Positions 1-11,360 of a DNA stretch of 64,000 nt are shown here, in pieces. Positions within the stretch are counted from its first letter, which is position 1, and the number at the start of each line of letters is the position of its first letter. The notes under the pieces are model-generated. The model did no database searches. It worked only from the letters and a program-made list of their open reading frames with translations, and was not told the DNA's origin. Source of the DNA: Pseudisothecium myosuroides (Eukaryota; Streptophyta; Bryopsida; Hypnales; Lembophyllaceae); the NCBI GenBank assembly GCA_951799445.1, contig OX637288.1, positions 12,588,501 through 12,652,500 of the forward strand, written 5' to 3'. The translations under genes and the position numbers were made by a program.

Positions 1-179
1 GGAAGTCATGAGTGCTGAAGGACCTTGTAAGACACGGATCATGTGGAGAAGGCTGGCTCAAAAGGCTTCAATAGGATAGGACCAGAAAGAGGCCGTATTT
101 GCTCTTGCCGTGGATGAAGTTCAACAAAGGAAACAACCTCGACTTTCAAATGGCAAGGGCAGGAAACGCGAATCCCAAA

Positions 180-775
180 GTAGTACGGCAACCCATAGAA
201 CAACCCAGGCGTGGACGGCCCAATCACTGCGAGAATAGCAACCGATCATTCTGTTGTCTCAGAAACGCATTTGTCTTGTTGGTACACATACCAATACCAC
301 GTGTATCCAGATCAATCAAAATCTCAGGAGTGGAGCAGTTGTTGCGCTTGGGGATCCAGAGGGGTGAGCTTCAGTTGTAGTAAACCGTAGGGAATGAGTT
401 CGGGAGGGGGTCCAGTTCCTGGGTGTTGTCCCACGCGCAGAACGGCAAGGCGAAACTATCGTCGTCAAGCATGGTGGCAAGGATGCGTTCGTGCCAAACA
501 GGAATATGCAATGCCAGGGGAGGAAGAACCAGCCGGCGTGAATTGCTAAGGGATACTGCTGTCCAGGAAACTCAAGCGCGTTGTCGCAGTATAGGCAGTG
601 CATATTTCTCTGGTTGTATAGTGAGCGCGGGTCGGAGTCGGGGAGAGCACGGAGCATCGCGTACGCGCGCTCCAGACGCAAGACTTCGAATGGCGTGAGC
701 AGGTGCACTGGGCGGCGGGTGCGCCATGGCTGGTTGCTAATCGTGTCAAGCTTGAATTCTCGACAGTACACTTTC
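180..775 (-). pseudogene. polyphenol oxidase (tyrosinase) fragment, frameshifted
   Basis: Polyphenol oxidases are copper enzymes that oxidise phenols to quinones. On the minus strand, from about 771 downward, the translation has the family's RPVHLL...ALPDSDPRS start of the catalytic domain, then MHCLYCDNA and IHAGWFFLPWH, the histidine/cysteine signature of the copper A site. Near 494-497 the frame shifts: the next frame reads HERILATMLDDD...FALPFCAWDN, which is the expected continuation. That frame meets a TGA at 373-371, continues as SSPLWIPKRN...ILIDLD to a second stop at 226-224, and LFYGLPYYFG follows in another frame. The copper B half is not recognisable. One frameshift, at least one premature stop and loss of the second copper site mark it as a dead fragment. 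Family assignment is firm from these motifs; the exact ends are estimates. Confidence 0.8.
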
Positions 776-3180
776 TATGACGACGACACTAGTGTGTCAG
801 GTGCAAAGAGTGTTACTCCAGTTGTGGATCCCAATTTTGATCGTGATTCAAGCTTCGAAAAATTGGAAAATGGGGAAACAGATGACACCTCTTCTGCAAG
901 GATTGATAGAGTCTAGTGATCAGGTGCCTGGAGCTCAGCAGAAACTTGCAAGTCGGAAGAGGGCAAGGAGATTGAACAAGAGTACTTTGTGTGCATATGA
1001 TCTTTGCGAGGCTCTACTATGACTTCAATCAAAATGTGCGACGACTTGCCAGTGTAGTTTGGTTTTTCCAGGTGTGTTTTGCCGAAACGCATATTTTTTT
1101 TCATGGAGTCTGAGTTGCGGAATACTGAGGCTGTATTGGATCTTCTTGGTTACGTAAAAGCTACTCCCTTTGTCCGGAATGAAGTGTCCACAATTTTGTT
1201 TGAAATCTTGACACTGATTTCATTGATGCAAAGCATGTTTCATTGATGCAAAGCACAGTCGTGCAAAGCATGTTTTCATGATTTTAAGTGGGTCCAAATT
1301 TTTAAACTGCCAGAATAAATGAAGGAACCATGGCAATTAGTGGGAGTTGCCACTGGTTTGTTAACTGGCATTGCTTGGGCTGTGTGCATTATTAACTAAT
1401 TCGTGTCAACAGTACTTGGTTGGTGTGTGCGGGGCCTAATATTGTTATGTCACCTGATAATTGAAGTGCATAGCTGCATGAGTTGCGACCACAAGTAACT
1501 ACAGGTTTCTTTTTCCATATTATTGGCATGCATTCATAATTTGGTTTCAAAAGTTTATTACTTTCACTTTATGTGGACTAATTTTTGTACTTCCATATGT
1601 GTAGTTCATGTTGATCTTTTTGGGGTTGAGCTATCTTTTTGTTTCATTTCTTTTGAAGAAAACCAAGTGTTCATCTGGGAACGAGCCCTAACTATAATGT
1701 TACACATGTTGACAGCTCCATAAGACATGGAGGCAGCTGATGAAAACAGGTTATTAAAACTCTCGGTTTGCTCACCAAGTTTGTGAAAACGTTAATTATT
1801 TCTCTCCCGTACCTCTTTGTCAACCTACTGTCTCTGTTTTCTCAAAGACACGTCCACCTACTCGGTTTAGAATCATTCACTCAGTTTTCGATTATTTGTA
1901 TTGATTGTAAGCAAATTAGAATGATCAGAATGTAAACTTCACTTCTAGTACCGTAGATAGGGCAAAGGGTGCTAAGTATTGTGGTGTTTGGGTGGCTGCA
2001 GGTGGAGAGTTTTGCGTGCTTGTACACTAGTGACATGACTAAGTTGTGCTATTACTCTCCAAACAAGAGCTACCCAAAATCTGTTCCAGCTACATTACAA
2101 TTGATTTTGCAAGGTTTAGATTAGAATTGCCTTCAATGGTGTTACAATGAACCAGGTTTAATGCAACTAGGTTTTGGGGAGAGGTGGTACCGGTATTCTA
2201 CTTATGTTAGAGATTAGGGTTTGGAGTATTGGTTTTCTGCATAATGCATTGGTGGCTTATACCTCAGCTTCAAAATCCTTGAAGCATTTGCTCAGTTTTT
2301 GATTATTTTTCTCCATATGTGTATATTACTCTACTGCCCTCAGCAGTAGTGCGTGTTGACCATGACAAGATCATGACTTGCACGGAACACCAAAGAAATT
2401 TGTCCTCACCAGGATCTGTGACAGCATGGACGTCGGAAAGAGAACAATGTTCATGCTTTTGTTCGTGTGAGAAAACATCCCTGTTAACAAGTTCACAGAG
2501 CACTATGTTCCATAACATGTTTGACGGAGCAGAGTATGTTTTCTGTGTTAATCGGCTGGAGGTGACATTATACTTCCTTCATGTTTGTCGGACATTATAT
2601 GTGTGTTCAGTAAACAAAAGATGACCTGTTCCTGCTGAAAATGACATCAATCACATGAGTTTTTTCACATTGAACTCAATGTAAGAGGGCAAGAGCACGT
2701 GCACTGGAATGGTGTCTGACAATCAGAATGTTAGTTTCTCAAGCACAGCCAACAGAAACTCCTTCGACGTTGATGTACATAGTCGTCCCGGAAAACAACA
2801 AATTCTTCGGAGTACCGTGGCAGAGGACGTTAACAAGACAAAATGGCAGCACACTTCCATCGACACTTCTCATCCATCTGACAGCAATATCAGTGGATGA
2901 AAAGTGAAGACATGGCAACATCAATGTCCTGGCCACGTGGCACAATTTGCTTGTGTGGTAATGACGTGGCTGCAAGAAGGGAGCTTCGGAACAGCTTGAA
3001 ATAGCTCGTTGGACAAAATGTTTTCTCAGAACATGCACTGGCACACTTTATTGTTGAAAAAATTTCTATGTTTTCTTCGTGTCAATTATAAGGGATTTTG
3101 GGTGATGTCAATGTCCACAAATTTTAACGTTATCTAAAATGCCTATAAATGTTTTCACACTTGCCACGAATAACAATGGA
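776..3180. other. intergenic, coding-like scraps but no identified gene
   Basis: Between the oxidase relic and the Harbinger element no gene could be recognised. Two short plus-strand stretches look weakly protein-like: one at about 770-916, ending in an acidic D/E/S-rich tail with GETDDTSSARIDRV, and one at 1103-1250, beginning MESELRNTEAVLDLLGY. Both stop quickly, match no family I can name and could be fragments of captured or decayed genes. The rest is moderately AT-rich, without clear repeats. Confidence 0.35.
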
Positions 3181-3222
3181 TTCTTATAGTGTTTCACCAG
3201 TGTCGTTGGCCTTCCTCCATCC

Positions 3223-3553
3223 TTGTCTTCCAGGGGGACTGTAGCTCAGCCTGCAGCAAGTCCACAGCATAGCCTTGCTGGTCCCAGCCAATCAAAACGT
3301 GCACGAAAGGATAGAGGACCCAACTGGGCACCTCTTGAGGTTCTTGTACTCATTGAAGGAAAACAAGACATATACCTGGAGGAGTTGGATGTCCAAGACA
3401 AACGGGATTTGATGATTACTGACAGCACCAAGTGGCAACGAATTTCCCAGCATGTCATGGCTGCCGGCAACTCAACTTCCTTGTGAGATGGTGCAGCCTG
3501 CAAAACCAAATGGAATCAGGTTGTCCCTGATTATAAAAATCTGGCTGACTACT
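3223..3553 (+). pseudogene. Harbinger Myb/SANT (trihelix) protein, 5' part
   Basis: PIF/Harbinger transposons carry a second gene for a Myb/SANT-like DNA-binding protein that helps the transposase enter the nucleus and bind the ends. This stretch encodes a basic segment (SKRARKDRG) and then a trihelix-type domain: GPNWAPLEVLVLIEGK, KWQRISQHV and, past a TGA at 3484-3486, CKTKWNQVVPDYKNLADY. The stop lies inside the domain, so the copy was probably already inactive. The open frame begins at a TTG, with no convincing ATG nearby. At 3553 the frame is cut by the 9.6-kb insertion and resumes at 13125. Skipping the insertion and one target-duplication copy gives an uninterrupted LADYSSRTCKDVSDYWK, as the domain requires. 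Confidence 0.75.
3549..3553. repeat. target-site duplication CTACT, left copy
   Basis: CTACT immediately precedes the TGTGAGC terminus of the large insertion and is repeated exactly after the other terminus at 13120-13124. A perfect 5-bp duplication next to TG...CA ends is the usual mark of integrase-mediated retroelement insertion. Confidence 0.8.
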
Positions 3554-5300
3554 TGTGAGCGCTTGTTTACCCACCCTTGGTAAAGAAGCAAGCACAACCA
3601 GGCTCTCGGTAATTAACCGTTCTGACTCGATCTATGGGTGTCTAGCGCCAATCCATTGTGCCTTCCAAGCAATGGATCTTTTCTATGCTCCTAAGACTCG
3701 CTAATTTGGATAATGAAGAAAACAAAACGAAACCCTAATTGGAATTGCTATGACTACTAAGTCTGGATCAAAGCCTACGAAGACTTAGTGGTTTGGGAGA
3801 GGAGTGAATTCTAGTCTAAACTTATCTATTCTAAATGAAAGAGTACCTTATGCCATTTCTAAAAGTATAAAGCTTGTTTGATTTGGACTCTCCTAGTGGA
3901 AGTTATGGACGGATGAAATTTGACCGCTACTCGGTTCCTCAAACTTCATCCATGCTTTTCTATGGATTACAGATTTTGATTTGACTTGGGATTTGGGCTA
4001 TGAGCCTGATCTCCTAAGGTTAACCTAATCACCAAGTTTTGATTCAGATGGATGAAATCTTCTAGGGTTCATCCATTACTTGTTCCGGACTTCATCCCTT
4101 CTTAACTACTTGGGGTTTAGGTATTTCCTTAAGCTGGATTTAGTTTTGGGTTACCCTAAACTTGTTCTAAGATATTCTGAATCTATACTTAACCTAACCT
4201 TAATCTTAAAAGCCCCTAATCCGCCTTGTAATCTTACTTAAGGATCTTAAGTGTGGTTACCAATGTACTAATTGTAGAACTTAAGACTTGTTCCGAGGAG
4301 ATCTTGATTTTAGCTTTTTACTTTGACTAATCACATTAGATTTGGATTTTCCTATCAAAAGTTATCCATGGATGAAGTTTGACCGCTAATCGGTCCCTCA
4401 AACTTTATCCGCTAATTACAGCTAGCCCTAATTCCAAAACTAACTTCTAATTTCACGGTTGGGTTCCTAATCACTTTATCTTTTCAAATACTATTCCTTG
4501 TTCCTCTTGGATGAATTTTTCTAAGTTTCATCCAACATGACTCCCTAACTTCATCCGCCCATAACTCCTTCGTTTTAGTTTGGATTTGGATGAATGATGA
4601 CTTTTTGGAATCCCGGGAACTTCTAATACAATGTTCTAAGCTTAATTTAACCCTGGCTTTGGTTCTTCCCTACTCTAGCTCTCGGCCTCCTTCTAATTAT
4701 CTTGATAAAACAAAGTTAAACACGGAAGAGTGGGGTTTTTAGGGGCCCACCTCATATTGGAGGTCTTGGATCAAACGGTCGAGGTTCCCCCCCTCGGCCA
4801 TGTCCCTTCCTCTTGGATTCTTGGCTCCTTGAGTGATTCTTGAATCGAGGAAGATTTGAGAACGAAGTGGTAGGTGCGGTGGGATTTCTTTCTTCTCTTT
4901 TTTTCCACCCCTTCTTATACCAACCAACTTGTCTTCCAAAGTTCTTACGCGTTGACTTCGTTCTTACACCTCTTATACCTTGGCCTTCCCAAGTGCTTAC
5001 GCGGTTGACCTTTCTCTTACGCCCAAGGGCACGCTCTTTTTTACTCTTACGCTTACTCTCTCGATGGCCCAAATTTGTTAGTTGAGATCGAGGTTGAGAT
5101 TTCCCCTAATCCATCCACTAGCATGCTTCTCTCCTATTTCATCTTCCTCCTTGTTCGTAATGCTCAAGGTTTTTGGTTATGGTGTGTGGAGAGTTTGGGT
5201 GAGTTGTGCGTAGAGTGATTGTGTGAGTTTGCAGGTTACTTGGTGCTTTAACACGAGTTCTTCCCTAACCCTACAAGATCTTAGCTTACACGTTCGTTTG
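3554..5300 (+). repeat. left arm of the insertion, inverted relative to 11360-9100
   Basis: Read forward, this arm starts TGTGAGCGC followed by ACCCACCCTTGGTAA and, near 3664, CCTTCCAAGCAATGGATC. The same landmarks in the same order appear on the minus strand starting near 11360 and 11245. Agreement is clear at these anchors and patchy further in, where both copies are pyrimidine-rich on this strand. No gene is seen. Confidence 0.6.
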
Positions 5301-5343
5301 CCCAACCCTTACCTCTACTATTTTGCTTCCATCCTTCTACTTT

Positions 5344-5427
5344 GCTAATTTCTACTTCTACTAAGCTAATTTCTACTTCTACTATGCTAATTTCTACTTC
5401 TTCTACGCTAATTTCTACTTCTACTAT
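5344..5427 (+). repeat. 21-bp tandem repeat, four copies
   Basis: GCTAATTTCTACTTCTACTA recurs at 5344, 5365, 5386 and 5407, a constant 21-bp period with few changes. It lies in a C/T-rich stretch of the large insertion and has no coding content. Confidence 0.8.
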
Positions 5428-5559
5428 TCAGATTCTGGCCTTGACTCCCCTCTTTCTTTGTCACTTGTTTTTTTTTTTCTTCCTTCCCTAGAGCCTAGAT
5501 TGCCAAAAAAAACGGACAAAAAAAAGAAAGAACGAGAAGACCAAAATATTGGCCACGGC

Positions 5560-5652
5560 CTGGTTGCTGCGGAGCCTGGCGCTGCGGTGGCTGGTTGCTG
5601 CGGAGCCTGGCGCTGCGATGGCTGGTTGCTGCGGTACCCGGCGCCGCGGTGG
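5560..5652 (+). repeat. 31-bp GC-rich tandem repeat, three copies
   Basis: The unit starting CTGGTTGCTGCGG begins at 5560, 5591 and 5622. The first two copies differ at one base and the third is more diverged. It is much richer in GC than its surroundings. An open frame crosses it, but this is a consequence of the 31-bp unit rather than evidence of a protein. Confidence 0.85.
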
Positions 5653-5837
5653 TGGCTTGGCTAGTTGGGATTTTAGGGAGGGCCCAAGCGTGCTAGCCGG
5701 GCTCCCCACAAGGCAAAGTTAAACTGGATCACAAGTGACTTGATCTAAGCCCGTAGGGAGATTTTGGAGGCTAAACCTTGAATTAGTTCCAAGAGGTTTT
5801 GGAAACTAAACCTTGTACGTAACTTCCGGAGGGGGTC

Positions 5838-5975
5838 AAAGCTTCGCCGTTGAGTTGGTTTTAACACCAACTCTAAGACTTTGAGAACACGAGGTAGTTC
5901 GAAGCTTCGCCGTCTAACCGGGTTTTTAACACTTCCTCTAAGACTTAGGTACCAGTGGAATCAAAGCTTCGCCGT
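5838..5975 (-). repeat. 62-bp repeats carrying ACGGCGAAGC, minus orientation
   Basis: AAGCTTCGCCGT occurs at about 5838, 5901 and 5963, a period of 62-63 bp, each inside a longer similar context that on minus reads as a GTTAAAA stretch and then ACGGCGAAGC. The same units appear in opposite orientation at 7805-8135, on the other side of the internal LTR-like copy. Confidence 0.75.
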
Positions 5976-6052
5976 CTAAGGGGGAAGCCACACGTCAACA
6001 ACCAACTTCAAAGAAGGACCCAGTCTATTAGAACGTCACGACCCTAGGGGGG

Positions 6053-7750
6053 TGTGAGCTCCCAATTTGTCACTTGGGACTCGTAGAATTATTTTTTTGG
6101 AAATTTGCAATTTAAAGTTGATAAAAGTATAGAAAAATCCATAAAAAGAGTGTAGAACCGAAATAGGGTTGTGTCATACCCATTATAGTATTTGGTCTAG
6201 ATTTGTGTTTTTTACTTAAAATCCCCCAAACCTTGCCTAAAAATAGTATAGAAATAACGAAAAGGTTAGATTTGGAGGATTCGAGTCACACAGCCCCAAA
6301 AGGGCTAAATCCCACCATGAATGTGGCGATTCATGGCTAGGTCGGTCCGAGGGATCCTCAACGAGGCCACTAGGTCGGGTCCTAGAGTTAAATTTAGAAT
6401 TCTCCATTAGATCGACGAATTCCCAAAATCCCGATTGTTAGCATGCAGGAGCCACTCACGCAAGACCGGGCCCGTGGAGGAATCTACAGCCCAAGGATGG
6501 TGTTCTAGGGTGAATCCCATGCCAGGAGTCCAACGGCGAAATCGGTTCGCCAAGATTCCTCCACCTGCAGAAGATTCCCGCACCGTCGTTGATTCAAGGA
6601 GATGGCCAGTTTAAATCTCCATTGACCAATCGTGCCAAGTACGGAAACACACCCGCATGTCTTTCATGCGACTCCCTGAGAGGTCACGTGAAAAATCCCG
6701 GCATCTTCCGACTTGCAGAAGAACCTTTTTCCGGGTGGTCAACCCTCCTAACCTCCAACGGGAATTTCATGGAAATTACCCAGGTTACAATAAAATCTCA
6801 CTAAAAATTAGACTAGCTTGTTTTATGTTAATAATGCGCTCCGTGAAGTTTCACGACATTCCGATAGCGACAAGTACCCGAACCGGCGAGATTCCTCGGG
6901 AATTAACCACTTGGCGGGGTCCCCGCCGCGTTGACCGGCATTCCGGGACCATACGATGGCGAAACAAAGTCAACCAAAAGTCCTTCCCGATTCTCTCGCA
7001 CCTACCGGAGACCCTAGGCTATTCACATTTCTCAAAATAGGAGACCCCCAAGATCTAGGATTTTACCACGATTTGGTTTTTAAACTAAATTAGCCTACGA
7101 TGGGTTTTTGGCCTCGGTACGGGGGGTAAGAAGTCTAGGATTAAACACGGCGTTCTGGATCCAATGGCGCAATCCGTTCGGCGATTGGAGCTAATCTCCA
7201 AAAGTTAGGATGTTGGTTCAGCATAGATGGTAGAAGTAGAAATTTAGGATGTAGGATGAAAATCTTTGAGGATGAGGATGAAAATCCCCGTTGATAAGGT
7301 TACCTTAGAACTCTAGAGGGAGGGGTGAGCCCTTGGAAACTTATAAGGGCCCCATTTCTCTCTCTAGAACACCTCCAATTCTTGTTTTGGGTCCGTGGGT
7401 CCAAGTTATTTTGGATATTTTGGCGTTTGAAGCCAAAAACCTCTACGGTGTTTTCGGAGCACTTTTGGCTCCATTGTTGCTTATTTTCAAGCTTTGAAGG
7501 TCCTTGGGGGTCCTTCTACCTTGCTTTGTGTACTCTTTTGTGAAGTTTTTGGTACTTTGTTGTGAGTGGAGAGCCTCTCTCTCCCTCTTGTACGTGTTGT
7601 GATCTAACTTATGAAGTTTAAGAGTCTTTTTGTATCTTGCACTAATCCTAAAGTCACCCCCCACCGTACCTTGGCGATGCCGCTTTGGGGGGCCTTTAGC
7701 GTGTGAGCTTTGTGTTGCCACGTGGTCTAACTTGTGTGTTTTCTCTTTGT
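6053..7750 (+). repeat. internal LTR-like copy, inverted relative to the right end
   Basis: It starts TGTGAGCTCCCAATTTGTCA, differing at one base from the right terminus of the insertion read from 13119 on minus. Shared landmarks run the whole length: AATTACCCAGG and AAATCTCACTAAAAATTAG near 6775-6810 (against 12400-12370), CAATGGCGCAATC near 7165, TTGTTTTGGGTCCGTGGGTCC near 7383, and GGTCCTTGGGGGTCCTTCT near 7499. Upstream sequence, TATA box and downstream leader therefore occur in both copies, as in an LTR. The far end is an estimate. Confidence 0.7.
7339..7349 (+). promoter_or_regulatory. TATA-like element in the internal LTR-like copy
   Basis: ACTTATAAGGGCC lies at the place where the opposite copy has CCTATAAAAGGGCCC. 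Conservation between two otherwise diverged copies suggests it was the core promoter of the retroelement, here with one base of the TATA box changed. Confidence 0.4.
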
Positions 7751-7762
7751 GTTTTTTCTTAC

Positions 7763-8135
7763 ACCTTCTTCTAACCTTCTCTTTGTTGAGTGGACCCCCC
7801 TCCGGGACGGCGAAGCTTTGAACCTCCTTTGTGCATGTTTCCTAAAGTTATCCCAAACCTTCTTCTAATTTTCTCCTTGTTGAGTGGACCCCCCTCCAGG
7901 ACGGCGAAGCTTTGAACCTCCTTTGTGCATGTTTTCTAAGTTATTCCAAACCCTCTTCTAATCTTCTCCTTGTTGAATGGACCCCCCTCCGGGACGGCGA
8001 AGCTTTGAACTAGTGACAAAGTTGAAGTCCTAAAGCGGGTGTTAAAAGTGTAGACGGCGGAGCTTTGAACCCCCGAGGTGCCAAGAAGTCCTAAAGTTGG
8101 TGTTAAAACCAATCTAACGGCGAAGCTTTGCACCT
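7763..8135 (+). repeat. 94-bp and 62-bp minisatellite with ACGGCGAAGC core
   Basis: Three units of 93-94 bp contain GAGTGGACCCCCCTCC (one has GAATGG) and then GGACGGCGAAGCTTTGAAC, with GGACC at about 7792, 7886 and 7979. Two further cores at about 8054 and 8117 are spaced 61-63 bp apart. The latter two correspond, inverted, to the array at 5838-5975. No protein-coding role is apparent. Confidence 0.8.
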
Positions 8136-8349
8136 TCCTCGTGTTTAGTTCCAAAGTCTAGTTTCCAAGACCTTTGTGGAAACCTCCAGAGTTTAGCTTC
8201 CAAGATATGTAGGTTCCTTTGCATTTAGTGAAGTTTAGTTGTTCCCCAAGTGTTTAGTGAGTCTGAGTGTTCCCCAAGTTAGTGTGTCTAAGTTGCTCCC
8301 CAAGTGTTTAGTGAGTCTGGGTGTTCCCCAAGTTTTAGTGTGACTAAGT

Positions 8350-8580
8350 TGTTCCCCAAGTTCTATTTTCCCCAAGTCTTATTTTCCCCAAGTTCTATTT
8401 TACTCAAGTCCTATTTTCCCCAAGTTCTATTTTCCCTCAAGTCCTATTTTCCCCAAGTTTGTTTTCCCCAAGTCTTATTTTCCCCAAGTTCTATTTCCCT
8501 CAAGTCCTATTTTCCCCAAGTTTGTTTTCCCCAAGTTCTATTTTCCCCAAGTTTTATTTTCTCCAAGTTTTCTTTCCCTT
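8350..8580 (+). repeat. pyrimidine-rich short tandem repeat (TTTTCCCCAAGT type)
   Basis: About a dozen irregular 14-17-bp units built on CTATTTTCCCCAAGT, with variants CTTATTTTCCCC and GTTTGTTTTCCCC. The 92-codon open frame through it, repeating PQVLFSPS, is a product of the repeat and is not annotated. Confidence 0.8.
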
Positions 8581-8640
8581 AGTTCACCAAAAATCCAGTT
8601 TGCCCAAAAATCCAGTTTTCCCTTAGTAGTCAAGGTCCAG

Positions 8641-8818
8641 AGCCAAAACAGACCAGATCAAGTCGAGAACCAAACAGACCAGATCAAGTCCAGAACCAAA
8701 CAGACCAGATCAAGTCGAGAACCAAACAGACCAGATCAGTCGAGAACCAAGCAGACCAGATCAAGTCGGGAGCCAGAACAGACCAGATCAAGTCGAGAAC
8801 CGAACCAGACCAGGTCAC
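8641..8818 (+). repeat. 26-bp tandem repeat, about seven copies
   Basis: Units of CAGACCAGATCAAGTCGAGAA start at a 25-26-bp spacing (AGATCA at 8655, 8681, 8707, 8733, 8758 and onward). It is purine-rich on this strand and follows the pyrimidine-rich array directly. Confidence 0.8.
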
Positions 8819-9099
8819 ATCATCCAAACATCAAAAGAAAACAAATAAATAAATTATTTATTTATTTATTTTTGAACCCGACCCCCCAGCAGCTAGCCAG
8901 CCAGTCGGGAGGCCAGGCTTGGTCCGGCAGGCAGTTGGGGCCCCAGTTCGGTCCTCATTTGTGAACTCCTTTTTCTTGATTTTTGGTTTCTCTCACACTA
9001 GATAAACAAAACAAAGGAAAATGGGGGGCTGACCTATTGCTAAGTAGGGATTAGGGTCTAAAATCAAAAAGGGAAAAGGGAGAAAAGAGCGGAGCACCA

Positions 9100-11360
9100 C
9101 CGTACCTGCACACAAGGAAGTCTCACCCTCACCAACAACTACAAAACACTCTACACACAATGGAGGAAGGATAGAGAACAATCGAATGAAATAGGGGAGA
9201 GGTGAGAGAGACGATAAATAGTGACCTAGGCTTAGGCTTAGGTAGGATTAGAAAAGGAAATCTTGAGAATTTATGGTGACCGTTGGGAGGAGGATTAGGA
9301 TGACACAAAGGCAAATTGTGTAAGAGGGTAGGAAGAACATTTAAACCCTTCTCGTAGTTTGAAACCATAGTGTAAGACTCATAAAAGCTTAGGTGGAATA
9401 GTGCTAGTGTAGAAGAGAGGGGAAGAAAGAAAAGAAAAGGAGGAAGGAAAAGACGGAGTTTAGATCATCAAAAATTGTAATATTTTCTCAATAAGCGGTG
9501 AGCTTGAAGAAAAATTCAAAACAAAGCCAAAGACTACCATGGAGCGTGAGGATGTACACGTGGACATGGACGAAGTCATTTCCGACACCGGTAGTGAAGA
9601 GGTGAGTTTTTGATTTAGTCTTTGATGTTTCTCCCTAATTAGCATTTATTTTCCTAATCAACCCTTAGAGCGTGATTAGCATCCGTGATTAGTGCAAATT
9701 AGAAGTTTAGATTCAAAAGTCCATAGATTAGTGATAGGGGTTTCCGAAAACATCTTATAATTAAGATTTGACCGTAAACTGATTGCGTTAGGCTAAGTTA
9801 AGCGGTAGGGGGTAGGACGGAGGAATTTTGAGTAGAAATCATCCAAAAAGAATCATGGACGGACCTTAGGGGTTTAAATTAAAAAGAGAATGTAGGATTA
9901 AAATTAGGGATTAATTAGCGGTTAGAATTAGAATCAATTTACATTTTATTTCTTAAAGTTAAAATTCTAAGGTCAAACTCTAGAGTTAACTTTGGGAAGT
10001 TAAAAAGTAGAATTAATTTGGAAGTTTAACTTAGGGGATTAAAATTTCCAATGAAACCTTAGGGTAGTTTAGAAAAGGAAGTTAGGGTTAATTAGGAGTA
10101 AAAAATTCCGAGTGGGAAGTAGAAATTAAAAAAAAATTAAAACCTTGGACTAAATTTAGGGGGTAGAAATTACGAGTAGATTTTTAGTTAGAAATAAAGT
10201 TAAAATTAGAAGTCAAAACTCAGAGTAAATTGTGGAAGTAAGTTTAGAAGTTAAGCCCTAGAGTTAAAAGTTGGAATTAAATTTAGGAGGATAACACTTA
10301 GAGTTAAACTAGGATTAAAACGATAGGATTAAAGTTGGAAGTAGAAAGTCAAAAGTCAAAAGTCAAAAGTTAAGATTAAATTTAAAGGTTAAACTTTAGA
10401 GTCAATTGGGGAGTAAAAAGTTATAGTGAAAGGCTAAAAGTAGAAGCTAAAAGTTAAGAGGTAGAAGTTAAAGTTAGAGTTAGTTGTTGGAAGTAGAAAA
10501 AATCTAGAGTCAAAGTGAAAACATAGAGTCAAACCTAGAGGTTAAAATTTAGAATTAATTCTAGAAGTAAAAACTTAGAGTTAAAAGTTAAAACATAGAG
10601 TTAAAATTCAAGGGTAAATCTTAGAGTTAATTTAGGAGTAAAAACTTAGAGTTAAAAGTTAAAACATAGAGTTAAAATTCAAGGATAAATCTTAGAGTTA
10701 ATTTAGGAGTAAAAACTTAGAGTTAAAATTCAAGGGTAAATCTTAGAGTTAATTTAGGAGTAAAAACTTAGAGTTAAAAGTTAAAACATAGAGTTAAAAT
10801 TCAAGGGTAAATCTTGGAGTTAATTTAGGAATAGAAACCTAGAGTCAAAAGTCAAAACATCGAGCACAAGTCGGTAGCTAATATTTAAGAATCAAGTTAA
10901 AGAAGTAAAATCTAGAGTTACATTCCGAAGTTGGAACTTTAGAGGTAGTTTTTAAAAAGTAGAACTTCTAGGTGAAGTCTTAGAAACCCAAAGATAGTCT
11001 TAGGGGTTCATGGAAGGAACATAGGGGTTCCCCTTTTTACGTAGTTAGGGACGTTATAAATGACGCCAACTACTCAGTCGACCCTCGACATAGGATAGAT
11101 AGTTAGGGAGTTCGGATTTCACCATCACTCTGAACATCGCAGTTAACTTGTGAGTTACTACATGCATTACTAATTATTCGCTGCCATCCACGACACTTAG
11201 GAAACGTTAGCAAAAAAGATCCATTGCTTGGAAGGCATAGTGGACCGCGCTCACATCACCCCCATATATTAAAAAATGTGGATAAAGGCATAGAACCTGG
11301 TCGGTGTTCGCTTTATTACCAAGGGTGGGTAATCTAGCGTCCACAGGGGGCCCACAACTC
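9100..11360 (-). repeat. internal region of the insertion, inverted partner of 3554-5300
   Basis: On the minus strand this begins TGTGGACGCTAGATTACCCACCCTTGG, parallel to the left terminus, and includes CCTTCCAAGCAATGGATC. Much of 9700-11000 is a monotonous A/G-rich tract of TTAGAGTTAAAA-type phrases on the plus strand. There is no retroviral protein motif in any frame. Confidence 0.55.
10569..10850 (+). repeat. 71-bp tandem repeat, four units
   Basis: Units starting AAAAACTTAGAG begin at 10569, 10640, 10711 and 10762, and a variant start follows at 10833. Spacings are 71, 71, 51 and 71; the short unit lacks a 20-bp block. Copies are nearly identical, so the expansion is recent relative to the rest of the insertion. 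Confidence 0.85.

Noticed and set aside
8304..8582. 92-codon frame rich in PQVLFSPS as a repeat protein
   Set aside because: It follows the pyrimidine-rich tandem repeat exactly and ends with it.
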